Positions 20,311 through 28,331 of a stretch of DNA of 64,000 nucleotides are shown here, in pieces. The stretch lies in the NCBI GenBank assembly GCA_019240115.1, contig JAFAYV010000006.1, forward strand, positions 1 to 64,000, read 5' to 3'. A program made the translations under genes and the position numbers. This DNA comes from Solirubrobacterales bacterium (GTDB taxonomy: Bacteria; Actinomycetota; Thermoleophilia; Solirubrobacterales; Solirubrobacteraceae). Each line of letters begins with the position of its first letter. Position 1 is the first letter of the stretch. The notes beneath the pieces were generated by a model. The model had not been told where the DNA came from and did no database searches. It saw only the letters and a program-made list of their open reading frames with translations.

Positions 20311-20350
20311 GCCCGCACCCGCTCGATCATGCCCGCACCCGCTCGATCAT
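20291..20350. repeat. Three 20-nt repeats joining a stop and a start codon
   Basis: Units 20311-20330 and 20331-20350 are identical, and 20291-20310 differs at three bases. On the minus strand each unit starts with ATGATCGA. The first ATGA provides the TGA stop of the phosphatase gene (20347-20349), and the last provides the ATG of the Zincin_2 gene (20310). An ancestral ATGA overlap multiplied in tandem explains the layout. Confidence 0.9.
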
Positions 20351-21192
20351 GCCGGAACCCGGAGCAGCTCGCGAAGACCGTCCTCGCTGCGCGCGGCGAC
20401 GAGATGAGAGCTCGCGGTCGCATCGAGCGGCGCGCCGAGCGGTAGCGGGCAGTCGGGGAAGCTGACCAGGCCGCCGGCTTCGCGGACGATCAGCTGGCCC
20501 GCGGCGGCGTCGACGCCGCGGCAACGCCGCAGGGTGACCATCCCGTCGAAGCGGGCGGCCGCCACCTGGCAGAGCGTTGAGGCGATCGTGCCGAGCGCCC
20601 GCAGCCGATGCGCGCTGGCCAGCAGCCCGTCGATCGACTGCGCCACCCAGCGAGGATCCGAGGACTCGATGCCGACGAGCTCGAGCTTGCCGTCGCGCGC
20701 GCGGCGCTCGGGGAGCGTCGGGTCGAGCTCGACCCCGTTGCGGAAGGCGCCGCGACCGGACGCCGCCCACCACTCCTCCTCGCAGCCGAAGTCGTGGACG
20801 AACCCGAACACGACGTCGGCCATCGTCGGACCGTCGGCGACCGCGACCGAGACGGCGTAGTGCAGCGCGTCGCGCTTGGCGTTCGTCGAGCCGTCGATCG
20901 GGTCGATGATGACCCGGACCCCGTCGCCGCCGAAGCTGACCTCGCCGCGCTCCTCGGAGATCGCCTCGAAGTCAAAGCCCGCGTCGTGGAGGCCCGCGAG
21001 CTGCTCGAGCACGATCGACTCGGCGGTCCGGTCAAGCACGAGCGTGCGATCCCCACCACTGCCGCGCGTGCCGGTCTCGACGGCTCGCTCGGCGGTCTCC
21101 GCCGCGGCCGCGAGCATCTCCCGCAGGCCGGTCGCCGATCGCCGGCACGCCCCGAGCCAATCCGCCTCCAATGCCGTCCGTGCGCCCGTCAT
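20347..21192 (-). CDS. Inositol-monophosphatase-family phosphatase
   Basis: The protein has 281 residues. It has the metal-binding motifs of the Li-sensitive phosphatase family: AISEERGE, IIDPIDGSTNAKRD near residue 95-108 and GVDAAAGQLIVREAGG near 225-240 (usual form WDxAAG). Possible substrates are inositol phosphates, histidinol phosphate, fructose-1,6-bisphosphate or PAP. The sequence alone does not decide. It lies upstream of the Zincin_2 gene in the same direction and is divergent from the helicase-nuclease gene, with only a few bases between. Confidence 0.9.
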   Translation of the reverse strand: MTGARTALEADWLGACRRSATGLREMLAAAAETAERAVETGTRGSGGDRTLVLDRTAESIVLEQLAGLHDAGFDFEAISEERGEVSFGGDGVRVIIDPIDGSTNAKRDALHYAVSVAVADGPTMADVVFGFVHDFGCEEEWWAASGRGAFRNGVELDPTLPERRARDGKLELVGIESSDPRWVAQSIDGLLASAHRLRALGTIASTLCQVAAARFDGMVTLRRCRGVDAAAGQLIVREAGGLVSFPDCPLPLGAPLDATASSHLVAARSEDGLRELLRVPA

Positions 21193-21201
21193 CGACGACC
21201 T

Positions 21202-24200
21202 ATGCTGTCAGACGGTGATGAGGGCAGGGTGGCGGTGCGCGAGCTGAACCTCCTCTCCGACCACGGCCCGCTCGACGAGCTGACCGCCGCTCAGCGCGCG
21301 GTCGCGACCCACTCCGAGGTGCGTCTGGTCGTGTACGGCGTCGCCGGCTCGGGCAAGACCCGCGCGCTGCAGGCGCGCTTTCACTGGCTCGTGAGCGAGG
21401 GCTGCCCTCCCGAGCGGATCGCGGTGCTGTTGCCGACCGCCGGCCGCGCTCAGGCGCTGCGCGCGCGCCTGGAGAGCAGCCTGGCGCTCGGCTATGAGGA
21501 GCTGTTCGTCCTGACCGCGACCGAGCTCGCCGCGCTGACGCTCCGCGGCTCGGGCGGCGACGCGGCGCGCGACGTGCTGACCCCCGGCGACCGGCTGGCG
21601 ATGCTGCTCGACCGCCTGGACGAGCTGGCGCTCTCCAAGCACGACTTCGGCGGACGGCCCACGGCGCTCCTCGGGGGCTTCGTGCGCCGGATCGATCGCC
21701 TGAAGGCCGAGCTGGTCGGCGCCGAGCGCTACCGCGAGTGGGCGGCGGCGCTGCCCGATGACGAGACGGCGGCGGCGCTGGAGCGGGAGTTCGCCGAGGT
21801 CTACGCGGCGCACGAGCGGATGCTCGCCGAGGCGGGAGCGCGCGACGACGGCAGCCTGATCGCCGATGCGCTCTCGCTCGCCGTCGCCCATCCTCGCGTC
21901 CTGCAGCGCTTCGAGCACGTCCTGATCGACGACGCCCAGGAGCTCGACCTCGCCCCGGCGCGGCTCGTCGGAGCGCTCGCCGGTCCCGCGCTCACCGTCG
22001 CCGGCGATCCGGCGGCCGGCCTGCGCCGCTACCGGGGCGCGGGCGCCGAGCGGATGGCGAGCTTTCAAACCGTCCCGGTACGGGTCGTCGAGCTGACCGA
22101 GCCCCAGCGCTGCCCGCCTCGCATCTGGCGCGCCGCGATCGCGGTCCAGGGCAGGTCGGTTGCCCACTCCGCGACCGAGCCCGCCGGCGGCGACGTCGAG
22201 TTCTGGCGCTGCGCCAACGAACGCTCGCAGGCCCAGGCGGTCGCCGCCGACATCGAGCGCCTGCTCGGCCGCGAGGGCGTCGCGCCCGGTCGGGTGGCGG
22301 TGCTGGTCCCCGAGATCGGGCACGAGGGCCAGGCCGTCGGGGTGGCGCTCGAGGAGCGTGCGGTCGCCCATCGGCTCGTCGGCGAGGAGGCGTTCTTCCA
22401 GCGGGCCGAGATCCGCGACGTCCTCGCCTGGCTGCGGCTGCTCACCGATCCGACCGACGCCGCCGCGGTCGTGCGCGCGCTCGCGCGCCCGCCGGTCGAG
22501 CTGCGTTCGGTCGACATCGCCCGCTGTACCCAGATCGCGCGCCGGCGCAAGCTCGACATGGTCGGCGCCCTCGCCGCCGCCACCGAGTCCCCCCAGGTCC
22601 CGCCGGAGGCCCGCGATCGGATCCGGGTGTTCCTCAAGCTGTATCGCGCGAGCATCCGGGCGCTCGACTCGAGCCGCCCCGACCTCTACGTCCACCGGCT
22701 GATCGAGCGCCTCGGGCTGCGTCGCCAGCAGCTGTTCGCGGCGCAGTCCGACGTCGTCGAGCGGCTGCGTGCGCTCGCCGCCTTCGGCGAGCTCGCCGGC
22801 GCCCACGTCCGCCGGGCGCCGCAGGCGACGCCGCGGGAGTTCGCGCGCTCGATCGCCGCGGTCGCCGACTTCGGCCTGCGCGAGGAGGAGGAGCCCGTGC
22901 TCGCCGACGCCGGCGCCGTCCAGGTGCTGTCGCTGCTCGCCGCAGGCGGCCTGGAGGCCGACCACGTCTACGTCGTCGGGCTGCACGTCGGGATGGCGCG
23001 CCGGCCGCGACCCGGCTTCGAGCCGATCCCCGATGAGCTGCTGTCCGAGCCGCTGCCACGCGACAACGACGACACCCGCCGGCGGGCGCACGGCCAGGAG
23101 CTCCACGTCGCGCTCAGCCGGGCGGGGCGGCGGCTCATCCTCGCCTACCCGCAGGCCGACGACCGCGGCAACGAGCTGTCGCCGGCGCCGCTGCTGCAGA
23201 CCGCCCGCGCGGCGCTGCGCGCGCCCTGGGTGGACAAGGAGGAGGACCTGTTCGGCCCCGCCGAGACGCTGCACTCGACCTACCGGCTGCTGCGCGACGA
23301 GCTGCTTGAAGGGACGCTGCGCGCCGGCAGCCGCCTCGGAGAGCTGCGCTTCGACACCGACCTCGACGTCTCGCACGCGGTCGTGCGCTACCTCGAGCTG
23401 CTCAAGCTCGCCGCGCTCCTCGCGCGGGGCGGGCGGGATGATGTCCCGAGCGTGGCCGAGTCGCTGCGCGACATCAACGCGCGCATCCTGCAGGCGGTCA
23501 CCGGCGAGCAGCGCGAGATCTTCGAGTCCTCGGCGCTCGACGATTACCTGCTCGACTCAGAGCGTGACGCCCGCCGGCGCGCCCAGGCGCTCGCCGCCCG
23601 CGACGAGCCGACGCTCGAGCCGTTCCTGCCGCGGCGGGGCGACGGGGTGATGCTGTCGGCGACCGACATCGACACCTATCGGACGTGCCCGCTGAAGTAC
23701 AAGTTCGCCCGCGTATTCCGGATTCCGCAGGAGCCGACGGTCCACCAGCGCTTCGGGATCGTCGTCCACCAGGTGCTCGAGCGCTTCCACGCCCAGGCGT
23801 CCGACAGCCTGCCCGAGCTGCTCGGCCTGCTCGACGCGAGCTGGCGGCGGGGCGGCTTCGCGGACTCGCAGACCGAGCGCCAGCTGCGCGGCAAGGCGAC
23901 CGCGGCGCTGACCCGCTACCACGAGCGCTTCTGCTCGGCGGAGTCGGTGCCGATCTGGTTCGAGCGCCAGTTCACCTTCCGGCTCGGACCCCACCTGCTC
24001 CGCGGGCGGGTCGATCGCGTCGACCGCCTCCCCGATGGCGGGTACGAGCTGATCGACTACAAGACCGGTCGTCCCAAGACCGCCGATCAGCTCGCCGATG
24101 ACGTCCAGCTGTCGCTGTACGCGGTCGGCGCGCGCGAGGCCTGGAGCCTGGAAGCCTCGCGCCAGGCCTACTACTACCTCCTCGACGACCAGAAGGTCTC

Positions 24201-24354
24201 GGTCGCCGACGAGGGCGAGCGAGCCGACTGGGTCCGGGAGGTCGCGACCGAGGTCGCCGAGGGCATCCTCTCCCAGGGCTTCGAGCCGACGCCCTCCTAC
24301 GCGGCCTGCTCGATCTGCGACTACCGGCTCGTCTGCCCCGCCGCCGAGCGCTGA
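21202..24354 (+). CDS. UvrD-like helicase/PD-(D/E)XK nuclease with Fe-S motif (AddB-like)
   Basis: The protein has about 1050 residues from the ATG at 21202; GTG codons at 21229 and 21235 are alternatives with GAGGG upstream. Walker A is GVAGSGKT (46-53). The Walker B region reads LIDDAQELD near 240, with Asp where the catalytic Glu usually sits. VALSRAGRRLILAYPQ resembles helicase motif VI. The C-terminal RecB-like nuclease has ELIDYKTGRP near 950. One Cys in YRTCPLKYKF (about 830) and three in CSICDYRLVC (about 1036-1046) form the AddB-type 4Fe-4S pattern. It probably acts in double-strand-break end processing. No partner subunit is adjacent. The degenerate motifs suggest a weak or non-motor subunit. 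Confidence 0.82.
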   Translation: MLSDGDEGRVAVRELNLLSDHGPLDELTAAQRAVATHSEVRLVVYGVAGSGKTRALQARFHWLVSEGCPPERIAVLLPTAGRAQALRARLESSLALGYEELFVLTATELAALTLRGSGGDAARDVLTPGDRLAMLLDRLDELALSKHDFGGRPTALLGGFVRRIDRLKAELVGAERYREWAAALPDDETAAALEREFAEVYAAHERMLAEAGARDDGSLIADALSLAVAHPRVLQRFEHVLIDDAQELDLAPARLVGALAGPALTVAGDPAAGLRRYRGAGAERMASFQTVPVRVVELTEPQRCPPRIWRAAIAVQGRSVAHSATEPAGGDVEFWRCANERSQAQAVAADIERLLGREGVAPGRVAVLVPEIGHEGQAVGVALEERAVAHRLVGEEAFFQRAEIRDVLAWLRLLTDPTDAAAVVRALARPPVELRSVDIARCTQIARRRKLDMVGALAAATESPQVPPEARDRIRVFLKLYRASIRALDSSRPDLYVHRLIERLGLRRQQLFAAQSDVVERLRALAAFGELAGAHVRRAPQATPREFARSIAAVADFGLREEEEPVLADAGAVQVLSLLAAGGLEADHVYVVGLHVGMARRPRPGFEPIPDELLSEPLPRDNDDTRRRAHGQELHVALSRAGRRLILAYPQADDRGNELSPAPLLQTARAALRAPWVDKEEDLFGPAETLHSTYRLLRDELLEGTLRAGSRLGELRFDTDLDVSHAVVRYLELLKLAALLARGGRDDVPSVAESLRDINARILQAVTGEQREIFESSALDDYLLDSERDARRRAQALAARDEPTLEPFLPRRGDGVMLSATDIDTYRTCPLKYKFARVFRIPQEPTVHQRFGIVVHQVLERFHAQASDSLPELLGLLDASWRRGGFADSQTERQLRGKATAALTRYHERFCSAESVPIWFERQFTFRLGPHLLRGRVDRVDRLPDGGYELIDYKTGRPKTADQLADDVQLSLYAVGAREAWSLEASRQAYYYLLDDQKVSVADEGERADWVREVATEVAEGILSQGFEPTPSYAACSICDYRLVCPAAER

Positions 24355-24412
24355 CGATCGCGGCCGCGGGCTACCGCCGGGGCGGCAGAGGGTGAGTCCC
24401 GCGCTCAGGATG

Positions 24413-24808
24413 TCAGCGCGGCCTCGGTCTCCCGGGCCGCGGGGGGCGCCGGGTGAGCACGAGGTGGCGCCGGCCAGCACGCCCCAGACCAGAAACCAGC
24501 GCTGCGGCCACGGCTTTGACCGCGACGACCACCCACAGCCCGACCACCGCCGCTGACCCGCCGGAGCGCCCGATCCGCGCCAAGGTCCCGCCGACCGTGT
24601 CGAGCAGCTCCCGGCCGCCCAACGCCCAGTAGGCGCTGACCGCGGCGTAGGCCACCCCGGCGGCCAGCGCCATCAGCGCCAGCAGCGCCATCAGCGCCAG
24701 CAGCGCCAGCGCCCTCGTCGTCGCCGTCGGGCAGCCGGGCGTCCCCGGACCGCCCCGGCGATCATCGGCCCCCGGCGCTGGTCGCGGCGGCGGCCGTCTG
24801 CAGCGCAC
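24413..24808 (-). CDS. DUF3995-like membrane protein, probably truncated
   Basis: The frame has 131 codons. GVAYAAVSAYWALGGRELLD resembles the start of DUF3995 membrane proteins, followed by a second hydrophobic segment (GLWVVVAVKAVAAALVSGL). It then ends in an Arg/Pro-rich tail, so the later membrane segments of the family seem to be missing. The first hydrophobic stretch is lengthened by a 21-nt in-frame repeat (LALLALMALLALMAL). The nominal GTG start at 24808 overlaps a TetR-like remnant. The gene may be non-functional. Confidence 0.45.
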   Translation of the reverse strand: MRCRRPPPRPAPGADDRRGGPGTPGCPTATTRALALLALMALLALMALAAGVAYAAVSAYWALGGRELLDTVGGTLARIGRSGGSAAVVGLWVVVAVKAVAAALVSGLGRAGRRHLVLTRRPPRPGRPRPR

Positions 24809-24992
24809 CGGCGCACACGGCGCCGATGCGCTCGCCGATCGCTTCGTGCGGGGTCAGGTCCAGCAGGAACTGCCAGCCGAAGATCGCCCCGAGCATCACG
24901 GCGTGCACCACGTCGACGTCGGCAGCGTCACCCACGCGATCCCCGCCGGGGACGTTCGCTGGGTTCAGGCTGAGCCGGCTCCGAGCCCGCGG
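24762..24992 (-). pseudogene. Remnant of a TetR-type regulator C-terminus
   Basis: After the hydrolase stop the same frame stays open for about 75 codons, to a TGA at 24762. It encodes VVHAVMLGAIFGWQFLLDLT followed by PHEAIGERIGAVCAGALQTA, which resembles the ligand-domain end of TetR regulators. No helix-turn-helix precedes it: the upstream DNA is the 3' end of the alpha/beta-hydrolase gene. The N-terminal half was therefore probably lost by deletion. The identification rests on pattern resemblance only. Confidence 0.5.
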
Positions 24993-25775
24993 TCAGTCGG
25001 TGCGGTCGAGGATGAGCCGGATCGTCTCGTCCGGCGCGTCCCAGTGGGGGAAGTGACCACACCGCTCGAACCAGTGCAGCACCGCGTCGGGGAACGCCGC
25101 GGCGGCGCGCTGGGCCTGGCGGGGCAGCGTCACGAGGTCGCGGCGCCCCCAGCCGATCGTGACCCGGCCCGGCACCGTGCCGGCCGGGGCGCCGGCCTGC
25201 TTGGGACCCCTCGTCAAGGCGTTCATCGCCGGGTCGGTCCCCGGGGCGTCGGCCAGACCGCGGACGTCGGGGAGCACAGCCTCTCCGGAGAGCGCCCACG
25301 GCCGGACCGAGAACTGCGCCAGCAGCGCGGTTCGGCCTACCGGATTGCCCAGCAGCGCGGGCAGCGCACCCCGCAGTGCCCGGACCAGGCTGATCGAGGG
25401 CCGCAGCGTCGCGCCGAAGACGGCAAGCTCCCGATCGCTCCAGAAGCCGCCCGGATCGAGCGCGACCGTGTCTCCGCCGACGCCGCGCCGGGCGAGCTCG
25501 AGCACGATCCGCGCGCCCATCGACTGACCGGCGGTGGCGGCTTCGGCGAGCCCCTGCTCGCGCATGAACTCCGCGAGTGAGTCGGTCAGGCTTGCGATCG
25601 AGATCTCGCCGGTCGGCAGCGGGCTGTCGCCGAAGCCCGGCAGATCGACGGCGATCACCTCGCGACGGGCGGCCAAGGCGTCGAGGATCGGGCTCCAGGA
25701 CCGCCAGCCGGCGCCGAGACCATGCACGAGCAGCAGCGGGCTGCCGCTGCCGCGCCGGATGTGGTTGACGGTCAT
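24993..25775 (-). CDS. Alpha/beta hydrolase
   Basis: The protein has 260 residues from the ATG at 25775. It shows LLLVHGLGAGWRSWSPIL (oxyanion region), VIAVDLPGFGDSPLP, nucleophile Ser in AGQSMGARIVLELA, Asp in GWGRRDLVTLP and His in ERCGHFPHWDAPDE. This complete triad is typical of a soluble hydrolase such as an esterase or C-C hydrolase. The substrate is not evident. It precedes the TetR remnant and short DUF3995 gene, and follows PAC2 with 67 nt between. Confidence 0.9.
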   Translation of the reverse strand: MTVNHIRRGSGSPLLLVHGLGAGWRSWSPILDALAARREVIAVDLPGFGDSPLPTGEISIASLTDSLAEFMREQGLAEAATAGQSMGARIVLELARRGVGGDTVALDPGGFWSDRELAVFGATLRPSISLVRALRGALPALLGNPVGRTALLAQFSVRPWALSGEAVLPDVRGLADAPGTDPAMNALTRGPKQAGAPAGTVPGRVTIGWGRRDLVTLPRQAQRAAAAFPDAVLHWFERCGHFPHWDAPDETIRLILDRTD

Positions 25776-25842
25776 GGCCGCGAACGATACGGGCTCGGTC
25801 CGATGAGCCGAGATACGGCCGTGGACGTCGTCAGCTCGCCGA

Positions 25843-26724
25843 TCAGGTCGGGCCGGGCTGCTCGTCGTCGCGCTGGCGCAGGAAGCGCTGCAGGTCGCGC
25901 GCGATCGTGTCGCCGGAGGGCAGCGAGCTCGGCGCCTCGTCGGACTCCTCGCTCGCCGCCGCCTCGAGGCGCTCGACGAACGCCTGCACGTCGGGATCGG
26001 ACTGGACCGCGACGTTGACCTGGCGGTCGTAGTCGGCCGAGGCGGACTCGAGCTCTGACCCGTCGACGGCGACGCCGACGAGACCCTCGAGCTTGCGCAC
26101 GAGCGCAAGCGCCGCCTTCGGATTGGGAGTGGCCGCGATGTAGTGGGGGACCGCGGCCCACAGGCTTGCGGAGGGCAGCCCGGCCTGCTGGCAGGCGGCG
26201 TGCAGGATGCCGACGATCCCCGTCGGGCCTTCATACGAGGACGGGGCGAGCCCGAGGCGGGCGACGAGCGCCGGATCCGAGCTCAGGCCGGTGACCGAGA
26301 CCGGGCGGGTGTGAGGGACGTCGGCGAGCAGCGCGCCGAGGGTGACGAACAGCTGCGTGTCGAGCACCTCGGCGAGCTCGACCACGATCTCGGAGAACGT
26401 CCGCCACCGGAACGACGGCTCCGAGCCGGCCATGAGGATGAGGTCCCGCGGCGCTCGCGGCACCCTGGCCTCGTAGAGCTCGACCGCGGGCCAGGCGATC
26501 TCGCGCGTCTGGCCGTCGGACAGCTTCGTGCGCGGGCGGGTCGCCTGGAAGTCGTAGAACTCCTCGGGATCGATCGTCGCGAAGCGCTTGGCGCCGAGCG
26601 CCGTGCCGACGAACTGGATCGCGCTCGAGGCCGCGTCGGCGGCGTCGTTCCATCCTTTGAAGGCGCAGATGAGCGCCGGGGCCCGCAGGCCGTCGGGGCG
26701 ATGCTCCCATTCCAATGGCTGCAT
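25843..26724 (-). CDS. PAC2 family protein
   Basis: The protein has 293 residues from the ATG at 26724; a TTG three codons upstream is possible. It shows the PAC2 pattern: ALICAFKGWNDAADAASSAI, DPEEFYDFQATRP, DLILMAGSEPSFRW, and GPTGIVGILHAACQQAGLPS with SLWAAVPHYIAATPNPKA. These relate to archaeal/eukaryotic proteasome assembly chaperones and are common in actinobacteria, where the role is not settled. The C-terminal 60 residues are acidic. It is divergent from the YhaM-like gene, with only 25 nt between the starts. Confidence 0.9.
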   Translation of the reverse strand: MQPLEWEHRPDGLRAPALICAFKGWNDAADAASSAIQFVGTALGAKRFATIDPEEFYDFQATRPRTKLSDGQTREIAWPAVELYEARVPRAPRDLILMAGSEPSFRWRTFSEIVVELAEVLDTQLFVTLGALLADVPHTRPVSVTGLSSDPALVARLGLAPSSYEGPTGIVGILHAACQQAGLPSASLWAAVPHYIAATPNPKAALALVRKLEGLVGVAVDGSELESASADYDRQVNVAVQSDPDVQAFVERLEAAASEESDEAPSSLPSGDTIARDLQRFLRQRDDEQPGPT

Positions 26725-26749
26725 CCGGCTCAAACTACATCATCAGTTT

Positions 26750-27619
26750 ATGGACGCCGCGACGGCGATCAGCGCGCTGCGTCCCGGGCAGGACGTCCGG
26801 GGCGAGTTCGCGTGCACGCGCAAGGACCGGCGCAAGACCCGGACCGGGTCGCCGTACCTGGCGCTGTCGCTGCGCGATCGCACCGGCGAGATCCCCGCGC
26901 GGGCGTTCCAGAACGCCGATGCGCTCGCCGGACGCTTCGAGCGCGGTGACGTCGTCGCGGTCCGCGGGCGGGTGCAGCGGTTCCGTGACGAGCTGGTGCT
27001 CGAGCTGAGCGACATCCGCCGCGCGCCGCATCCCGACCCGGCGCGCTTCCTGCCCGCGGCCTACCGCGACGTCGACGAGCTCGAGGGCTTCCTCGAGCAT
27101 CTCGCGGGCGAGGTCTACGACCCCGGCTACCGGGGCCTGCTGGGCGCGCTGCTCGGCGACGCGCAGCTGCGCGCCGAGTGGCGCCGGGCTCCGTGCTCGC
27201 GCAATGGTCACCACGCCTACCTCGGCGGCCTGCTCGAGCACACGGTCGCCGTCGCCACCCTCGCCCATGACACCTGCCAACTGCACCCGCGCCTGAACTC
27301 CGACCTGCTCATCTGTGCCGCGGTCGTCCACGACCTCGGCCGCACCCGGGAGTTCACCTACGGCGCCGAGATCGGCCTCACCGACGAGGGTCGGCTCCTC
27401 GGCCACCTCGTGATCGGCGAGCGCATCCTGACGGCCGCCGGCGCACGCCACCTCGACGCCGAGCGCGAGCTGGCGCTGCTGCACTGCGTGCTCTGCCACC
27501 ATGGGCCAAGCGCGGCCCCCGGCGGCGCGTTCGCCTCGCCCGAGGCGCTCGCGCTCCACCGGCTCAATGCGCTCGACGCCGGCGTCAAGGGCGCGCTCGA
27601 GCACGGCCTCGGCGCCTGA
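26750..27619 (+). CDS. OB-fold plus HD-domain exonuclease-like protein (YhaM-like)
   Basis: The protein has 289 residues from the ATG at 26750. An OB-fold nucleic-acid-binding domain (about 10-90, RTGSPYLALSLRDRTGEIPA) precedes an HD phosphohydrolase domain: GLLEHTVAVATLA near 163, AAVVHDLGRTREF near 192, GHLVIGERI and LHCVLCHHG. This order matches the 3'-5' exoribonuclease YhaM of Firmicutes, though that enzyme is not proven in this lineage. It is divergent from PAC2, and its stop lies two bases from the rubredoxin stop on the other strand. Confidence 0.87.
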   Translation: MDAATAISALRPGQDVRGEFACTRKDRRKTRTGSPYLALSLRDRTGEIPARAFQNADALAGRFERGDVVAVRGRVQRFRDELVLELSDIRRAPHPDPARFLPAAYRDVDELEGFLEHLAGEVYDPGYRGLLGALLGDAQLRAEWRRAPCSRNGHHAYLGGLLEHTVAVATLAHDTCQLHPRLNSDLLICAAVVHDLGRTREFTYGAEIGLTDEGRLLGHLVIGERILTAAGARHLDAERELALLHCVLCHHGPSAAPGGAFASPEALALHRLNALDAGVKGALEHGLGA

Positions 27620-27621
27620 AG

Positions 27622-27783
27622 CTAGTCCTCCATCGGCTCGAAGCTCGCCTTGCGAGCCCCGCACACGGGACAGAACCACGGATCGGGGATGTCCTCGAAC
27701 GGCGTGCCCGGGGGAATGCCGCCGTCGGGATCCCCCTCCTCGGGGTCGTAGATGAAGCCGCACGCCTGGCAGATGTATTTCAT
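27622..27783 (-). CDS. Rubredoxin
   Basis: The protein has 53 residues from the ATG at 27783. Two iron-binding pairs are present, [15 protein letters not shown] (CxxCG) and [17 protein letters not shown] (CPxCG), with the usual spacing and aromatic residues. It is a small electron carrier with one Fe bound by four Cys. It is divergent from the OsmC-like gene with 35 nt between. An adjacent OsmC suggests peroxide or oxygen stress defence, which is inference. Confidence 0.95.
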   Translation of the reverse strand: MKYICQACGFIYDPEEGDPDGGIPPGTPFEDIPDPWFCPVCGARKASFEPMED

Positions 27784-27818
27784 GCCGCGCAGCGTAACGG
27801 CCCACTAGGATCTGGGGC

Positions 27819-28325
27819 GTGGACGGTTCAGACCTCCAGTCCGTACAGACGCCGCTGAAGGAGCGCTATCGCGACGACCCCGAGGCCGCGCAGGTCACGT
27901 TGAGCGCGGTCGGCGACCTCGACGAGGGCGTCAGCTGCTCGGTGCAGACCGCCCGCGCGGTGGCCACCGCGGGGCTGCATCCGGCGACCGGCGGGGATGG
28001 CTCGCTGCTGTGCTCCGGCGACATGCTCCTCGAGGCGCTCGTCGCCTGCGCCGGGGTGACGCTGCGCGCGGTCGCGTCCTCGCTCGGGGTTGAGATCACC
28101 GGCGGCCAGGTGCGCGCCGAGGGCGACCTCGACTTCCGCGGGACGCTGGCGGTCGATGGTGACGCGCCCGTGGGCTTCAGTGCGATCCGGCTCTCCTTCG
28201 CGCTCGAGACCGACGCCGACGCCGAGCAGCTCGCCACGCTGGGCAAGCTGACCGAGCGCTACTGCGTCGTCTACCAGTCCCTCGCCGCACCGCCGGCGCT
28301 GGCGCTGCACGTCGCGACGGCGTAG
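27819..28325 (+). CDS. OsmC/Ohr family peroxiredoxin-like protein
   Basis: The protein has 168 residues from a GTG. Two conserved cysteines sit in OsmC-type settings: C77 in LLEALVACAGVTLRAVA and C149 in LTERYCVVYQSL. The middle has GVEITGGQVRAEGDLDFRG. OsmC and Ohr proteins reduce organic hydroperoxides through this Cys pair. It is followed after 6 nt by a Cys/Met-metabolism PLP enzyme, so the two are probably co-transcribed. A thiol or sulfur link between them is possible. Confidence 0.9.
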   Translation: MDGSDLQSVQTPLKERYRDDPEAAQVTLSAVGDLDEGVSCSVQTARAVATAGLHPATGGDGSLLCSGDMLLEALVACAGVTLRAVASSLGVEITGGQVRAEGDLDFRGTLAVDGDAPVGFSAIRLSFALETDADAEQLATLGKLTERYCVVYQSLAAPPALALHVATA

Positions 28326-28331
28326 TTCCCG

